Shown one piece after another: positions 43,158 to 53,245 of a stretch of DNA of 64,000 bases (its first letter is position 1; every line of letters begins with the position of its first letter). The notes beneath the pieces are model-generated. The model made no database searches and was not told where the DNA came from. It saw only the letters and a list, made by a program, of their open reading frames with translations. The DNA comes from Centrapalus pauciflorus (Eukaryota; Streptophyta; Magnoliopsida; Asterales; Asteraceae): assembly GCA_020465985.1 (NCBI GenBank), contig JAANYP010003714.1, forward strand, positions 1 to 64,000, written 5' to 3'. A program made the translations under genes and the position numbers.

Positions 43158-44164
43158 TCAGAGGGGTGGATTTCAACTGATTACTTACGGAATCTGCTGG
43201 GTTGTGCATGTTCTTCGAAGTTCTTCAATATTCAACCGGTTAGATCTTCATTTTCCATGGTTTTTCGAGTTTCTTCTGTTATAATGGTTCTATAAACATC
43301 ACATTATCATTATATACTGATTTTAAACTCATTTACTTTCATATCTTTGTTAAAATCATCAAGAATCGACCATTTTGAAGCTTGAAAATATGGGTTTTTT
43401 AAGTGGGTTTTTCTTGTGTTCATGCTAGTTTTAAGTGTTTTCTAGGTTGTTTTAAACTACCAAAAGTGTTTAAAATAGTTTATAAATCATTTAGAACTGT
43501 TTTTTAGGCATCAAAACTGATAAAAATCGATTTTTGTGTATTCTGCCTTAGAAAATCGTAAAAACCTGCTGTATTTCGGATTATATACTGTAGCATTTCG
43601 GACCATATAGGCACCAAATTCGGACCCCACAACCATCCTAATTCGGACCACACTTAGGTGTATTTCGGACACCCACTAAGCCAATTTCGGACCTTAATTC
43701 GGTCCAATCCGAACTTCGGACCATCCGAAGTTCAGGAAAGGCTTTCCATTTTTTACTTATTGGGACTTGTTCTTAAATTTTTTTAATTACGGACCACACC
43801 ATTTCGGACCATCCGAATTCGGTCTTCTGTCCCTATTTCGGAACCATCAAATTTCGGCCATTTCACTGTTCATCTGAATTCGGTTCATCCGATTTCGGTC
43901 CATAGGTCCATCCGAACTTAGGTCATCCGAAAAGCTCATCCGAATTACGACACATATCCGAATTTGGACCATCATCCGGATTACTATTCATCCGAATCAC
44001 TATTCATCCGAAATCACTTCATCCGAATTCGGTTCCTCCATCCGAATCACTGTTCATCCGAACTCATCACCCGAATTCAGAACACTCTGTTTTCAGTACA
44101 ACCCATCTGTACTCAGTTTCCACCTCTAAGATCTCCACATTCTCAATCAGCACCTATACTCATA
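43158..44164 (+). other. gag leader with CCGAATTCGG-type motif array
   Basis: About 1 kb of leader. From 43570 to 44080 motifs such as ATTTCGGACC, CATCCGAATTCGG and ATCCGAATCAC follow closely. Many upstream ATGs precede the array. The array ends at CTGTTTTCAG (44087-44096), a good 3' splice site, and no ATG occurs from there to the gag ATG at 44165, so a spliced leader is possible. The open frame running through here into gag begins with TTG and is probably not translated. Confidence 0.6.
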
Positions 44165-46330
44165 ATGTCTCGTGAAGCTCTTGTACTCGGATCTGAGAAC
44201 AGACCACCTGTTCTCTATCCTGATGAATACGAACAATGGAAAGCCCGGTTCCTGAAATTCGTCGGAATGCAACCTCTCGGGAATATGATGCTTCAATCAA
44301 TATCCGAAGGGCCCGTCATCTACTACAGAGAAATTGCTGCCAGACCCGAGGCTGATCCTCCTGTCCTAGCCTCCAAAGTCGAAAGAGAGCCGGCAAATGA
44401 CGCCGAAAGGGATCGCCAGCATGCTGATAAGAGGGCAGAATATCTGATCTATCAAGCCCTCCCCACTGATATTCTGGTAGGTGTAGACAGTAAAATGTCT
44501 GCAAAAGAAATGTGGGACGAGCTGGAAATCCAAATGCTGGGGGCAGATCTTGATGACCGTGCCAAAATTGAAGAGGCAAAGGCAAAGTTTTCAGAATTCC
44601 GCGCCAAAGACGGGGAATCTCTACATTCCACGTTTACCAGGTTTTGTGCAGTCCTTAATGAATTGAATAAACTGCACATCAAAAAGGATCGGGATGACAT
44701 AAACATCCAATTTTTTGCCGCCTTAGCCCCCGAGTGGCAACTTGCATGTAGGGCAACGAAGAGAGTCTTGAACATCCCTGAGGTATCTATAAATGTCGTC
44801 TTTAAGGAGCTTAAGAAATATCAAGGCGATGTGGATCAACAGAAGCTGATGGTAACTCAATTGGCCTCTCTACTGCTATCAGCCAACACAGGGTTGAAAC
44901 CAAATGATTCCCTAGCCTTGATCACAAACACGCAGATTCCGACACCATCTTTTGCTCCTGGGTCTTCATCATCTCAGTACAGGTATGCTTCCCCTCCGCG
45001 TGAGGTCTATGATGAGGAGGAAGCCACGATTCAAGAACAGATTGCCTTGTGGACCAACCGTCTCCAACAACGACGGTTCTCCAACAAGACCAACAACCAA
45101 CTCCGATATGACACTGGTCCTCGGAGGTACTCCGATGATAGAAGGGATGACAGACGCGATGACTATCGCAGGGACGACTACCGCAGACATGATAGAGACG
45201 ATCGCCGGTATGATGACAGACGCGACTATCGCGATGATCGCCGTTATGACAGGCGTGACGAAAGGCGAGATGACAGGAGAGAGGAAAGGAGAGAGGACAG
45301 GCGGGACGATCGTAGGGATGATCGTCAGGATGACCGCCGGGAAAGGAGGCGTGATGACAGCCGTGAGCACCGCCGGGCCGACAAGAGGCCGGCGGAAAGA
45401 AGAGAGGAGAAGCCAAGAGCAGACGAGCCAAAGGCTACTGATGAACGTCTCTGCTACAAATGTGGCAAACCGGGCCACTTTGCTAGGGAATGCAAGAACA
45501 ATTTTGAGAGAGACGTTGCATATTACGAAAGAAAGCTCGAGGCTGCAAAGACGAAGTCGGATGCATTGGCCCTCGTCGCCCAGGAGGATTACTGGGATGC
45601 TGAAGATTCTGACGACGAGGATGACAATGGAAAAAATTGCTATATGGTTGATCGTCAGGGGTTGGAGATTTGTGCTGATGTCACTGCTGCAAATTCAGAC
45701 ACTGCTGCTGAGGGGAAGACAATGAAACATCCACCAGCATGTCTGATGGCTACAACCGACGATCCCGAATGCTCCACATCCGGCTCAGAGTCCAGTGAGG
45801 TATATTCCTATTACATTCCTGCACATGTAAATAAATTATTTGTAGATAATGAATGTACACTACACACACAAATACTTGATCTACAAGATAGATTAAAAGC
45901 TGAAACTGCAAAGTGTGTACAGGCTGAACATCAAGCTCATATTCTGAAAGAATCATCTGAATTATATCATGCAAAATGGTTAACTAATCATAATGTTATA
46001 AAACAGATGTTGATAGAAAAAGTAGATGTTCAGGATAGGAATATATACCTTGAATCTTGCATGGAAACGCTTTCAAAAGAAAAACTCTCTTTAAAAGAAG
46101 AAATTTCTGTTCTTACAAAACAATTAGATGTGGTAAATATGGAAAATATAGACAGTTTAGAAAAATACAAAATGATTGAAGAAGAAAGGATAAGTTTGTA
46201 CGCAAGAATAAAGACCCTTGACGATGCATTTTTGAAAAGGGGTCAAACAGAACAAACTATCCATTTAAATCAGCCCAAAGAAACTAGGTTTTACCATTCT
46301 AAACAGGGAATTGGTTTTAAAAAATCCTAA
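44165..46330 (+). CDS. gag: copia Gag, N-terminal part
   Basis: Start chosen at ATG 44165: the frame is open further upstream but only from a TTG inside the repetitive leader. The 721-residue product has a capsid-like UBN2-type region (about 15-250), a striking Arg/Asp repeat (about 320-405), a CCHC zinc knuckle (C430 to C443; C-x2-C-x4-H-x4-C) and a C-terminal coiled coil (about 560-700). It would form the particle and package RNA. The frame stops at TAA 46328 just after an A6 run; the next frame (+1) continues a Gag-like sequence, so either a one-base change in the run broke gag or a +1 shift joins the two. Confidence 0.88.
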   Translation: MSREALVLGSENRPPVLYPDEYEQWKARFLKFVGMQPLGNMMLQSISEGPVIYYREIAARPEADPPVLASKVEREPANDAERDRQHADKRAEYLIYQALPTDILVGVDSKMSAKEMWDELEIQMLGADLDDRAKIEEAKAKFSEFRAKDGESLHSTFTRFCAVLNELNKLHIKKDRDDINIQFFAALAPEWQLACRATKRVLNIPEVSINVVFKELKKYQGDVDQQKLMVTQLASLLLSANTGLKPNDSLALITNTQIPTPSFAPGSSSSQYRYASPPREVYDEEEATIQEQIALWTNRLQQRRFSNKTNNQLRYDTGPRRYSDDRRDDRRDDYRRDDYRRHDRDDRRYDDRRDYRDDRRYDRRDERRDDRREERREDRRDDRRDDRQDDRRERRRDDSREHRRADKRPAERREEKPRADEPKATDERLCYKCGKPGHFARECKNNFERDVAYYERKLEAAKTKSDALALVAQEDYWDAEDSDDEDDNGKNCYMVDRQGLEICADVTAANSDTAAEGKTMKHPPACLMATTDDPECSTSGSESSEVYSYYIPAHVNKLFVDNECTLHTQILDLQDRLKAETAKCVQAEHQAHILKESSELYHAKWLTNHNVIKQMLIEKVDVQDRNIYLESCMETLSKEKLSLKEEISVLTKQLDVVNMENIDSLEKYKMIEEERISLYARIKTLDDAFLKRGQTEQTIHLNQPKETRFYHSKQGIGFKKS

Positions 46331-47636
46331 ATATTTGGAAAAAGCACAAAATGTCTTACCTGTATTTTATGACATGAATTATATGGGAGCCGGTATTAAA
46401 TCTTTCTTTTTTGAGTCATCAAAAGAAGTTTTAAACCAAGAAAATGAGAAACGTGTTGCGCGTAAAGATAAAGAAATTTCTTTTCATTATGAAGAACTTA
46501 ACGAGAGTTATTCTTCTAGAGTACCCACTTTAGAGGAAGATCTCTCGTCAACTTATTCAGAAACTGAATTAAACACTGAAACTGAAAAATCAAATCCTCA
46601 ACTTTATATTCCTGCAAAAGTTCTTCAACAACAAATCATTGTTTTAGAAAAGGAATTGAAGTCGTCTCAAGAAAAAGCACTTGATCTTCAAGATGCTCTT
46701 TTTAAGAGAGAAGAAGAATTGATAAATCAATCTTTTCAACAAACTGTGGAAGTCACTGTCTACAGAGAAAATTTTGAAATAGTTTCACAACGATTGAAAG
46801 ATCTTTCAAAACAACAAACACTTTCTCATTCTCTAAAAATTCCATGTATGTCATCAGATAATGGTAAGGCTACAGCTGAAACTTCTTCTATCTTTGTCAA
46901 AGGTGAGTGCACAAATGCTTTCAAGAATGAGGTTTCTAAAAAGACTCAGATAAAATCCAAGTCTTTTAAGAAACCCACTCACCTCCAAAAAGAAAAGTCT
47001 GTCAAGTCTAAATCTTCCATGCTTACTGACTCTAATCGTTTTGTTCCTACAGATCATATAAGGAGAGTCCCAAAAACCACCATGCAGGATTTTTCAAGTT
47101 TTTTTGTGAAGAAGGCTTTAATGCCATGTGAATTTGTTTCTAGAGATAGGATGTCTGTAATCTCTAAAGACAATTTGTGTAACCAAGTGTGTGACAATGT
47201 TTGTAATGATGTACCGAATTCTACTATTTCATTAAACTACTCTTTCAAGGATTTGTTTAATCTATGTCCAACTAAATATAGACGACAGGTTCCTGAAATG
47301 AATGCTTTTGTGCCTTATCCTGTTAAACGTATTCGGAAAAAGAAAACTAAAAATAGTGCATCATCGGCCACAAACAAAGTTGAGACATGTCTGTTGCCAA
47401 GGCCCAAAACCAAAGCAACGGTCAAGAAGGTCTCATCAAGACAAAAACCGAAGGCAATTTCAGCGCCTAAGGTTCCAAAACCCAATAAATCCAATCTTCA
47501 ATGGATTCCAAAGGGTTGGGCATCTAGACCACACACAAATTCTAGTTGGGTTTCTAAATCTGTACACGTGCCATATAAATCTGGAATTCCTAACAAAAAG
47601 GGACCCATATTGAGGTGGGTACCCAAGGTTGTGTGA
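46311..47636 (+). CDS. copia Gag, C-terminal part in the +1 frame
   Basis: 441 codons, open from 46311 (TTG) and overlapping the end of the previous frame by 20 bases; there is no ATG at its head, so it depends on a frame change at the A6 run (46319-46324). The product is Lys/Ser-rich with a coiled-coil stretch (about residues 100-160) and ends in a Trp-Val-Pro-Lys motif, TGA at 47634. The homologous position in family 1 also ends in Trp-Val-Pro. It probably belongs to one Gag-Pol precursor. Confidence 0.75.
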   Translation: MVLKNPKYLEKAQNVLPVFYDMNYMGAGIKSFFFESSKEVLNQENEKRVARKDKEISFHYEELNESYSSRVPTLEEDLSSTYSETELNTETEKSNPQLYIPAKVLQQQIIVLEKELKSSQEKALDLQDALFKREEELINQSFQQTVEVTVYRENFEIVSQRLKDLSKQQTLSHSLKIPCMSSDNGKATAETSSIFVKGECTNAFKNEVSKKTQIKSKSFKKPTHLQKEKSVKSKSSMLTDSNRFVPTDHIRRVPKTTMQDFSSFFVKKALMPCEFVSRDRMSVISKDNLCNQVCDNVCNDVPNSTISLNYSFKDLFNLCPTKYRRQVPEMNAFVPYPVKRIRKKKTKNSASSATNKVETCLLPRPKTKATVKKVSSRQKPKAISAPKVPKPNKSNLQWIPKGWASRPHTNSSWVSKSVHVPYKSGIPNKKGPILRWVPKVV

Positions 47637-47905
47637 TCTTAATGCAGATGGTTCTTGGTTACTTCTGATCAAGACCCGTGCTTCAAAGAAATGGCTTCTA
47701 GTTACCTTAGACTAGGACCCGTTCTTTTGCTTGTCGGTTGTGCTTAAACCGACACGTTTGGCTTCTGTGCACACAGCCCAGGACCCAGTCTTAACTCATC
47801 ATGTTTTCTGAACATCTCGATTCAGAACACGGTTTGATTGTGAATTAAAAATGGATGTGTTTGAATACATATAGTTTTCATTATATGAATTTATGTGTTT
47901 TTCAG
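47628..47905 (+). other. Putative intron between gag and pol
   Basis: AAG/GTTGTG at 47627/47628 and a T-rich TGTGTTTTTCAG ending at 47905 bound 278 bases. Removing them keeps the frame exactly (phase 0, Lys codon to Ala codon), skips the gag stop, and places the protease Asp-Ser-Gly a few residues on. Unspliced RNA would give Gag alone, spliced RNA Gag-Pol. Signals only; no transcript evidence. Confidence 0.5.
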
Positions 47906-50900
47906 GCTATGTCCATTTGGTATATGGATTCGGGTTGCTCCAAGCATATGACAGGAAGAAGAGAATTGCTGTCCAACGTTGTTGAACAGTACTGCGGAAC
48001 TGTGAAATTCGGGAACAACCATCAGGCTCAAATAAAAGGATACGGGGACTTAGTTCTAAATAATCTGGTCATCAAGGACGTTGACTATGTTGAAGGGTTA
48101 TCTCATAATCTTTTTAGCATAGGACAGCTCTGCGACAAAGGACTAGAAGTAACATTTAGGGCTAAGAACTGCAGTGTTAAGAACATAGATGGAAAAGAAA
48201 TCTTGACTGGTTCCCGAAAATCTAACCTTTACACCATTGACGTATCTAAGCTTGTGGTGAAGGATAACATTTGCCTACTATCAAAAGCCTCGTCAAAAGA
48301 CTCTTGGTTGTGGCATCGAAGATTATCCCATTTGAATTTTGATAACATAAACAAGCTGGCTGCGAAGCAATTGGTCAAAGGACTTCCTGAGTTGCGCTAC
48401 GAAAAGGACCATCTTTGCGGAGCATGTGAGAAAGGAAAAATGAAACGATCATCTCACAAACCAAAGCCCGAACCATCAACAAAAAGAGTTTTGGAGTTAC
48501 TTCATATGGATTTATGCGGACCGATGAGAACTCAAAGCATAAATGGAAAACGATATGTGTTGGTTATCGTTGATGATTATTCTCGATATACCTGGGTCAG
48601 GTTCTTGCGTTCCAAGGACGAGACAGCTCAAGAAATCATTGATTTTATCAAAAGTGTCGAGACCCAACAGCAGCTGTCAGTACAATCAATCAGATCAGAT
48701 AACGGCACGGAGTTCAAGAACTCGGTAGTAGAGGGCTTCCTTCGATCCAAGGGGATTCAGCATCAATACTCTGCTGCTAGAACACCTCAACAAAACGGGA
48801 TCGTGGAAAGGCGTAACCGTACGCTAGTAGAAGCCGCTCGTACAATGCTCACATACTCAAAGCTACCTCCGTTCTTGTGGGCCGAAGCCGTATCAACAGC
48901 ATGCTATACACAGAATCGCTCCATCATTCATAAGCGCTTTAACAAAACTCCATACCAGCTCTTTTTGAATAAAGTACCATTTATCAAGTACTTACGTGTA
49001 TTTGGTTGCAGGTGCTATGTGCTGAATGACAGAGACAACCTCGGGAAATTTAACGAAAAGGCGGATGAAGCGATCTTCATTGGATACTCATCCAACTCGA
49101 AGGCGTATCGCGCATTCAATACCCGAACCAGAACAGTCAACGAAAGTGTGCACGTCACATTTGATGAGTTGGCTGAACTGGCACCCGAAGTTGATCAATC
49201 AGGACCACGCATTACTCAAATGCCTGGAGACTCTTCGAATAACCCCATTTCTTTTTCTTCTTCTGATTTGGTTAATTTATTTGATCCTTTTTATGTTGAA
49301 TTTTTCGGTCCTAACGCTAGTGTGTCTAATGTTGTTAATAATGTAGGTAATCCTTCCAGTTCAACTGCGCCGCAAAGTTTCTCCACTCCATCTTCATCAA
49401 CATATCCTCATCCATCCACATCATCCACCGACACATCCGCAGTTGAATCTACTCCTGTAATACCCTCACATATAATACCAACGATTCTTCCTTCACCTGA
49501 ACACTCGGAAATTGAACCCGAACCTGTGGTACCATCATTTGAAACCATTGACCATGAATCCTCATCCATTCCCATATTAACCACAGAGGTTCCATCCCGA
49601 GCACCCCTTCCACACGAGATCAAATGGACCCGCAGTCACCCAACAGAACAAATCATTGGTGACGTAACGACAGGAGTCCAAACTCGTAGGGCATCTGCTA
49701 ATGAATGTCTCTACACTTCATTCTTAAGTATGATAGAGCCCGCTCGTGTGGATGAAGCCCTGACAGATCCGGATTGGATAGTTGCAATGCAAGAGGAACT
49801 CAACCAGTTTGAACAGCTAAGAGTATGGCGGTTAGTTCCCAAGCCAAAAGACCGTACAATCATCGGAACAAAGTGGATCTTCAAGAACAAACGAGATGAA
49901 AACGGCATTGTGATAAGGAACAAAGCAAGACTTGTTGCCAAAGGCTACCGACAACAAGAAGGGATAGATTATGACGAGACCTTCGCTCCCGTTGCACGGA
50001 TCGAAGCAATCAGAATCTTCTTGGCGTATGCGGCACACGAAGACTTCAAAGTGTACCAAATGGACGTCAAGACTGCCTTTCTGAACGGTGAACTTAACGA
50101 GGAAGTGTATGTTGAACAACCACAAGGCTTTGTTGATGCACATAAACCTGACCATGTTTATGTGCTAGATAAGGCCCTCTATGGTTTAAAACAAGCACCT
50201 CGAGCATGGTATGATAGTCTTTCGAATTTCCTTATTTCTGCCGGTTTCTATAAAGGTGTGGTGGACACAACTCTGTTCACTAAAAGGGAAGGCCCACATA
50301 TAATGCTAGTACAGATTTATGTTGACGATATTATATTTGGATCTACTGACAGTAATTTTTGTAAGGATTTTTCAGCCCTAATGGAGTCTCGGTTTGAGAT
50401 GAGTATGATGGGGGAAATGAACTTTTTCCTCGGATTACAAGTCAAACAACTTGAGGATGGGATTTTTGTGAACCAGTCGAAATATACTCTTGACATTCTC
50501 AAGAAGTATAAGTTAGACTCTTGCACGAGTATCGCAACTCCCATGGCCTCCAACTGTAAGTTAGACACCGATCCTTCTGGGAAAAGTGTCGATAATACAA
50601 CTTACAGAGGGATGATAGGATCCTTACTGTACTTGACTGCCAGTAGACCGGATATAGTGTTTTCAACATGTCTTTGTGCTAGATTTCAGGCCGACCCAAA
50701 AGAATCACACCTAACTGCGGTAAAACGCATTTTTCGTTATCTTAAGGGTACACCCGAACTTGGTCTATGGTATCCAAAGGGAACCGATTTCGATCTTACC
50801 GCGTTTTCAGATGCTGATTTTGCAGGTTGTAGAGTGGACAGAAAAAGCACATCGGGAGGAATACAGTTCTTAGGCGATAGACCGGTGAGTTGGTCTTCCA

Positions 50901-51268
50901 AAAAGCAGAATTGTGTATCCACATCCACAGCTGAGGCTGAGTATGTAGCAGCTGCAAGCTGTTGCTCTCAAGTGCTGTGGATGAGAACACAATTACGTGA
51001 TTATGGGTTCTCACTCACCAGTATCCCTATTTACTGTGATTCTCGAAGTGCAATTGCCATCTCTTGCAATCCCGTGCAGCACTCTCGAACAAAACACATA
51101 GATATCAGGTATCATTTTATTAAAGATCACGTGGAAAAGGGAACCATTGAGTTGTATTTTGTTGGCACGGAATACCAACTAGCGGATATATTTACTAAAG
51201 CTTTAGACGAACCTCGTTTTCGGTTTTTAGTATCTCATATCGGCATGTTGAATCCACCTTCCAATTAA
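47855..51268 (+). CDS. pol: Ty1/copia Pol polyprotein (family 2), intact
   Basis: 1137 codons from an ATG at 47855; if the intron is real, coding starts at 47906. Protease Asp25-Ser-Gly; integrase H154, H159, C188, C191 and Asp219, Asp282, Glu318 (35 residues apart); a Ser/Pro-rich spacer (about 450-590); reverse transcriptase Asp737 and Tyr-Val-Asp-Asp 822-825; RNase H Asp986, Glu1026, Asp1062 and KHIDI. Every catalytic residue I can place is present and no stop interrupts it. With identical LTRs this suggests an element active until recently. Its frame differs from that of the Gag part upstream. Confidence 0.93.
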   Translation: MCLNTYSFHYMNLCVFQAMSIWYMDSGCSKHMTGRRELLSNVVEQYCGTVKFGNNHQAQIKGYGDLVLNNLVIKDVDYVEGLSHNLFSIGQLCDKGLEVTFRAKNCSVKNIDGKEILTGSRKSNLYTIDVSKLVVKDNICLLSKASSKDSWLWHRRLSHLNFDNINKLAAKQLVKGLPELRYEKDHLCGACEKGKMKRSSHKPKPEPSTKRVLELLHMDLCGPMRTQSINGKRYVLVIVDDYSRYTWVRFLRSKDETAQEIIDFIKSVETQQQLSVQSIRSDNGTEFKNSVVEGFLRSKGIQHQYSAARTPQQNGIVERRNRTLVEAARTMLTYSKLPPFLWAEAVSTACYTQNRSIIHKRFNKTPYQLFLNKVPFIKYLRVFGCRCYVLNDRDNLGKFNEKADEAIFIGYSSNSKAYRAFNTRTRTVNESVHVTFDELAELAPEVDQSGPRITQMPGDSSNNPISFSSSDLVNLFDPFYVEFFGPNASVSNVVNNVGNPSSSTAPQSFSTPSSSTYPHPSTSSTDTSAVESTPVIPSHIIPTILPSPEHSEIEPEPVVPSFETIDHESSSIPILTTEVPSRAPLPHEIKWTRSHPTEQIIGDVTTGVQTRRASANECLYTSFLSMIEPARVDEALTDPDWIVAMQEELNQFEQLRVWRLVPKPKDRTIIGTKWIFKNKRDENGIVIRNKARLVAKGYRQQEGIDYDETFAPVARIEAIRIFLAYAAHEDFKVYQMDVKTAFLNGELNEEVYVEQPQGFVDAHKPDHVYVLDKALYGLKQAPRAWYDSLSNFLISAGFYKGVVDTTLFTKREGPHIMLVQIYVDDIIFGSTDSNFCKDFSALMESRFEMSMMGEMNFFLGLQVKQLEDGIFVNQSKYTLDILKKYKLDSCTSIATPMASNCKLDTDPSGKSVDNTTYRGMIGSLLYLTASRPDIVFSTCLCARFQADPKESHLTAVKRIFRYLKGTPELGLWYPKGTDFDLTAFSDADFAGCRVDRKSTSGGIQFLGDRPVSWSSKKQNCVSTSTAEAEYVAAASCCSQVLWMRTQLRDYGFSLTSIPIYCDSRSAIAISCNPVQHSRTKHIDIRYHFIKDHVEKGTIELYFVGTEYQLADIFTKALDEPRFRFLVSHIGMLNPPSN

Positions 51269-51840
51269 ATATCAGATATTGTCTTAAATAATTCTATTTC
51301 AATCTATCATGATTGAAATTCCTTTATTTTAGAAAATAACTGTTATTTAAATTTAAGGTTTATGTCACAAAATTAAAACTCATTATTTCCTTATCTGCGC
51401 ATATTTTTAATAATTAATGATCCTGATAAATTGCTGTGTGAATTGTTCATCATGGAGTGGGATGCAAACAATATCCAGGTTTGTCGGTATTAGTAATGCT
51501 TAAAAGAAGGGTTGTCGTGATTTAAATCTGAAAAGAAAAAAGGATCGGTATTTATTTGAGGGGGAGTAGAGTTAGGATTTTAAATTTTATAATTCTGTGT
51601 TTCTCTTTGTTTCTTTTATAGTTAAAGTTTAAATTTTAGGTTGGTCTTAATTTTTAATTTAATCTTAAGTTTAATTTAATATGTCAGAAAATCACAAAAA
51701 GATTTTAACTTTCAAATTTATCAAAAAGCCAAAAATATTTTAGTTTACTTTATTTTATTTTATTTTTATTTCAGAAAAATATCAAAATATTTTACTTCGT
51801 TTTTGTTCATTTTTGTTTCAAAGAAAATCACAAAAAGATG
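51269..51840 (+). other. Spacer after pol with a second polypurine tract
   Basis: AT-rich, no frame. TTTGAGGGGGAGTAGAG at 51556-51572 resembles the element's true polypurine tract (AAAAGGGGGAGAT at 56684) and lies where a copia element without a third ORF would have it. It may be a relic of an older 3' end or an internal plus-strand primer. Several CACAAAAAGAT phrases recur around 51690-51840. Confidence 0.45.
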
Positions 51841-52165
51841 GAATATTTTTTGGCCCATTTTTTTAAACCTTGTTTCATTTTTTAAATAGCCCAAAAGTTT
51901 TTTTTGTGTATTGAGCCCAACCCGCCGGCCCATCTCTCATTAGTGGGACGCGGATCCCTCTGACCCGGTACCCGACCGGCGTGAATTTATATAAGACGGT
52001 CAAACAGTCAAAATTTTCACTTTCTTCATCCACAAGATATTTCTTTCTTCTTCTCCTTGTTCCCGTCGATACCACCGCCCAAGAACCACCATATCCACCA
52101 CTTCAAGCTTTTGCACCATCATCTTTCTCTGTTTTTCTTGCTTTTTCCTTCTTCGGCACTACCAG
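51841..52165 (+). promoter_or_regulatory. Host-like internal promoter and first exon of the third ORF
   Basis: Four RGCCCA (reverse TGGGCY, plant site II) motifs at 51852, 51888, 51914 and 51927 precede a TATATAA box at 51988-51994. About 30 bases on, pyrimidine-rich sequence (TTTCTTCATCC, TTTCTTTCTTCTTCTCC) resembles plant start-site Y patches. From the TATA box to the splice donor CAG/GTAACAT at 52165/52166 there is not one ATG. This is the layout of an ordinary plant gene promoter inside a retrotransposon. Confidence 0.6.
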
Positions 52166-53241
52166 GTAACATATTTCTGTCTTTATTTCAGTCTTTAACT
52201 TCCTAGATTGCTTGTTTGATTTTCAAAATTTTTATAGTTTTTATTTTCGGTTTTTATTCATTTTAGGTACTGAAATGTGTTATTTTTCTTTAGTTGTAGT
52301 TAGATAAAATGTTCAGTAACTTGTTTTAGACTAGGATCTGTAATTTCATGCATTTTTATTAACATTTCAACTGTTCACGTTTATTTTTGCATGAACAATA
52401 ACTGCACTCATGCAGTTTCGGATGTCCGAATTCGGACCACCACCCGAATTCGGATGTCCGACTTAGACTAAACTTCAAAATTTTCAACGTACAAAATCCT
52501 AGTTCGGACCATTGTTGATCCGAATTCGGGTCACTGTTGATCCGAATTCGGACCATCAAAGAAAGGCAAAATTTTTCAAAACTTGAATTTAGTCTAAGTT
52601 TGTTCACCACTGTTCATCCGAATTCGGATGATATCCGAATTCGGTTCCAATCCGAATTCTGGGTACCATCCGAACTCAGGACCTTTCCATATCATTTCAT
52701 GCATTTACATAAGTCATCATCCGAATTCGGATCATGTTCCATGACACATCCGAATTCGGACCACTTTCATTCATTCCATGCCTCACATTTCGGACCATCA
52801 TCCGAATTCGGTTCCTGTTTTCAACTCATCCGAATTCGAACCCCCCAAACATCATTCATGCAACATCCGATTTCGGACTGATCCGAATTCGGTGACACTG
52901 TTCATCCGAATTCGGACCATCCGAAATCCACACTTAGGATTTTTTTTATTTATTTTTCATTTTTCCATTTCTGCATTTTCATATAAATTAAAAATCACAA
53001 AAAAATAGTTCCATCCAAGTGCACCATTGATTAGAGTTAGGATCAGTGTTTGAGTGAAACGGTCTTATCTAACATCGGTCTCTTAACGATTGACTTTGGA
53101 CTTTATTAGTGGAATTTTATTCTGCTAATAAAGACCCGATGTTAAACAGATCAGACAATTTCTATTTCACACTAATCTAGACTTCACATCAATGCATTAT
53201 CATCTCAAGTCTTAGGATTCTAACTTTGTTGCACTTTGCAG
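52166..53241 (+). other. Putative leader intron of the third ORF
   Basis: 1076 bases from GTAACAT to TGCACTTTGCAG, T-rich near both ends, ending four bases before the ATG at 53246. It contains ATGs that splicing would remove and about ten copies of a CCGAATTCGG palindrome (52430-52925). Confidence 0.6.
52420..52925 (+). repeat. CCGAATTCGG palindrome array
   Basis: About ten near-perfect TCCGAATTCGGA-type palindromes at irregular 20-60-base spacing inside the leader intron; related forms fill the gag leader (43570-44080). Confidence 0.85.
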
Positions 53242-53245
53242 GATA

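Noticed and set aside
43164..43500. A host gene in the family-2 leader
   Set aside because: No frame or domain; it is leader sequence between PBS and gag.
43964..44164. Extension of family-2 Gag upstream of 44165
   Set aside because: The open frame begins with TTG inside a palindrome array and follows a likely splice acceptor; the protein encoded is a by-product of CATCCGAAT repeats.
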